Notes under the pieces: model-generated | Seen by the model: the letters and a program-made list of their open reading frames with translations, nothing else | Databases searched by the model: none | What the model was told of the DNA's origin: nothing | NCBI GenBank assembly: GCA_030271555.1 | Contig: JARXKQ010000071.1 | Span: 1-6,430, forward strand | Direction of reading: 5' to 3' | From: Chloroflexota bacterium | GTDB lineage: Bacteria > Chloroflexota > Limnocylindria > Limnocylindrales > CSP1-4 | Length of the DNA stretch: 6,430 bases | In this document: in pieces, positions 5,771 to 6,430 of the stretch | How the letters are laid out: the number at the start of each line of letters is the position of its first letter | How positions within the stretch are numbered: the first letter of the stretch is position 1 | Translations under genes and position numbers: made by a program

Positions 5771-6430
5771 GTGTATCGAGGTCAGCCCGCGCGGAACCGG
5801 CCGCGCAACGGACGAAACGGCAACGGTCACGGCCGGCACAACGGCCGCGGCAATGCCAACGCGCGCCGGATCGCCCTGGCGCGGGTGCGCGAGCGGCCCA
5901 AGCCCAAGAGCCGGCTGGGGCAGTACGTCGCCATCGGCATCCTGGGCGTTTTCGGCTTCCTGGGCCTGATCGGCCTTTCGTTCGCCATTGGCACCTCGAC
6001 CGCGCTCGCGTTCCTCAACCGGATGGAGGCGGAGCTGCCACCGGTGTCGGATTTCGAGCAACTTGAATTCGCCCAACCCACGGTCGTCTACGACCGCACC
6101 GGGACCATCGAGCTGGCGCGCTTCCAGATCGAGCGGCGGCGCGTCGTCGCCTTCGAGGACATCCCCAAGGTGCTGCTCGACGCGACGATCGCCGTCGAGG
6201 ACCAGACGTTCTGGGACAACGAGGGCTATGACCCCAACGCCATCCTTGCGGCTGCGCTCGAAAGCCTTGCCGGCGAAGGCGATCGGGGCGCCTCCACCAT
6301 CACCCAGCAGCTCGTCCGCCAGCGGCTGCTCGATCCGGAGCTCGTGGCCGATCCATCGCGCTTGTTTGAGCGCAAGCTCAAGGAGATCCTGGAGGCACGC
6401 AACCTGACCCGGGCCTACCCCGGCGATGAG
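5771..6430 (+). CDS. Class A penicillin-binding protein / GT51 peptidoglycan glycosyltransferase, N-terminal part (cut by window edge)
   Basis: The first 220 codons are present and the frame is open at the window end. The family polymerises lipid II into glycan strands outside the cytoplasmic membrane, usually followed by a transpeptidase domain, which would lie beyond this window. Seen: an Asn/Gly/Arg-rich cytoplasmic tail (1-50), a membrane anchor (about 52-80), a short stalk with the family's TVVYDRTGTI strand (104-113), GT51 motif 1 AVEDQTFWDNEGYD (141-154) with catalytic Glu143, motif 2 GASTITQQLVRQ (173-184), and motif 3 RKLKEILEAR (201-210) with Glu205. Motif 1 is commonly EDxxFxxHxG; here Asn150 stands near the usual His. 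The GTG at 5771 is my choice. An in-frame GTG at 5714 is possible, and the frame is closed by a stop at 5684-5686. A monofunctional transglycosylase is the alternative. Confidence 0.9.
   Translation, partial: MYRGQPARNRPRNGRNGNGHGRHNGRGNANARRIALARVRERPKPKSRLGQYVAIGILGVFGFLGLIGLSFAIGTSTALAFLNRMEAELPPVSDFEQLEFAQPTVVYDRTGTIELARFQIERRRVVAFEDIPKVLLDATIAVEDQTFWDNEGYDPNAILAAALESLAGEGDRGASTITQQLVRQRLLDPELVADPSRLFERKLKEILEARNLTRAYPGDE

Overview
This is a GC-rich bacterial chromosomal window (roughly two-thirds G+C by eye), tightly packed with seven complete genes and one truncated gene at each edge. I see no rRNA, tRNA, CRISPR array, insertion sequence or phage gene. The gene families, the GC-rich codon use, the PlsY variant motif (SGRTGGTN) and the unusual ABC ATPase H-loop (TTQY) best fit a member of the Chloroflexota or a neighbouring terrestrial/aquatic high-GC phylum. 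That assignment is inference from memory of such proteins, not a search.

Layout, left to right. (1) At 1-153 (-) is the first 51 codons of a dihydrolipoyl dehydrogenase-type flavoprotein, diverging from plsY at 227-853 (+), the glycerol-3-phosphate acyltransferase of phospholipid synthesis. (2) plsY meets a two-gene minus-strand operon tail to tail. That operon is nnrE-like NAD(P)H-hydrate epimerase (1075-1872) followed by a small two-helix membrane protein (864-1082), whose start overlaps the nnrE end by 8 bases. A perfect 18-base hairpin carries both convergent stop codons. (3) nnrE diverges from an MgtC/SapB-family membrane protein (1967-2626, +). (4) mgtC ends 2 bp from the end of a minus-strand three-gene operon that reads 5557 to 2629: ABC ATPase, ABC-2 permease, then a protein with two membrane helices flanking a roughly 155-residue extracytoplasmic helical region. 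(5) A 213-bp divergent intergenic region separates this operon from the start of a class A penicillin-binding protein / GT51 transglycosylase (5771 to the window edge, +).

Functionally the window is largely about the cell envelope: phospholipid precursor (PlsY), membrane proteins (MgtC, small 2-TM protein), an ABC-2 exporter module with an uncharacterised accessory protein, and peptidoglycan polymerisation (PBP). Two housekeeping metabolic genes (Lpd-type, NnrE) sit among them. The least explained part is the exporter module: its ATPase has Gln where the H-loop His is expected, and its third gene encodes an unrecognised, apparently coiled, membrane-anchored protein. Start sites are often without a clear Shine-Dalgarno sequence, and several have -10-like hexamers only 8-11 bases upstream, so leaderless or very short-leader transcripts are possible.
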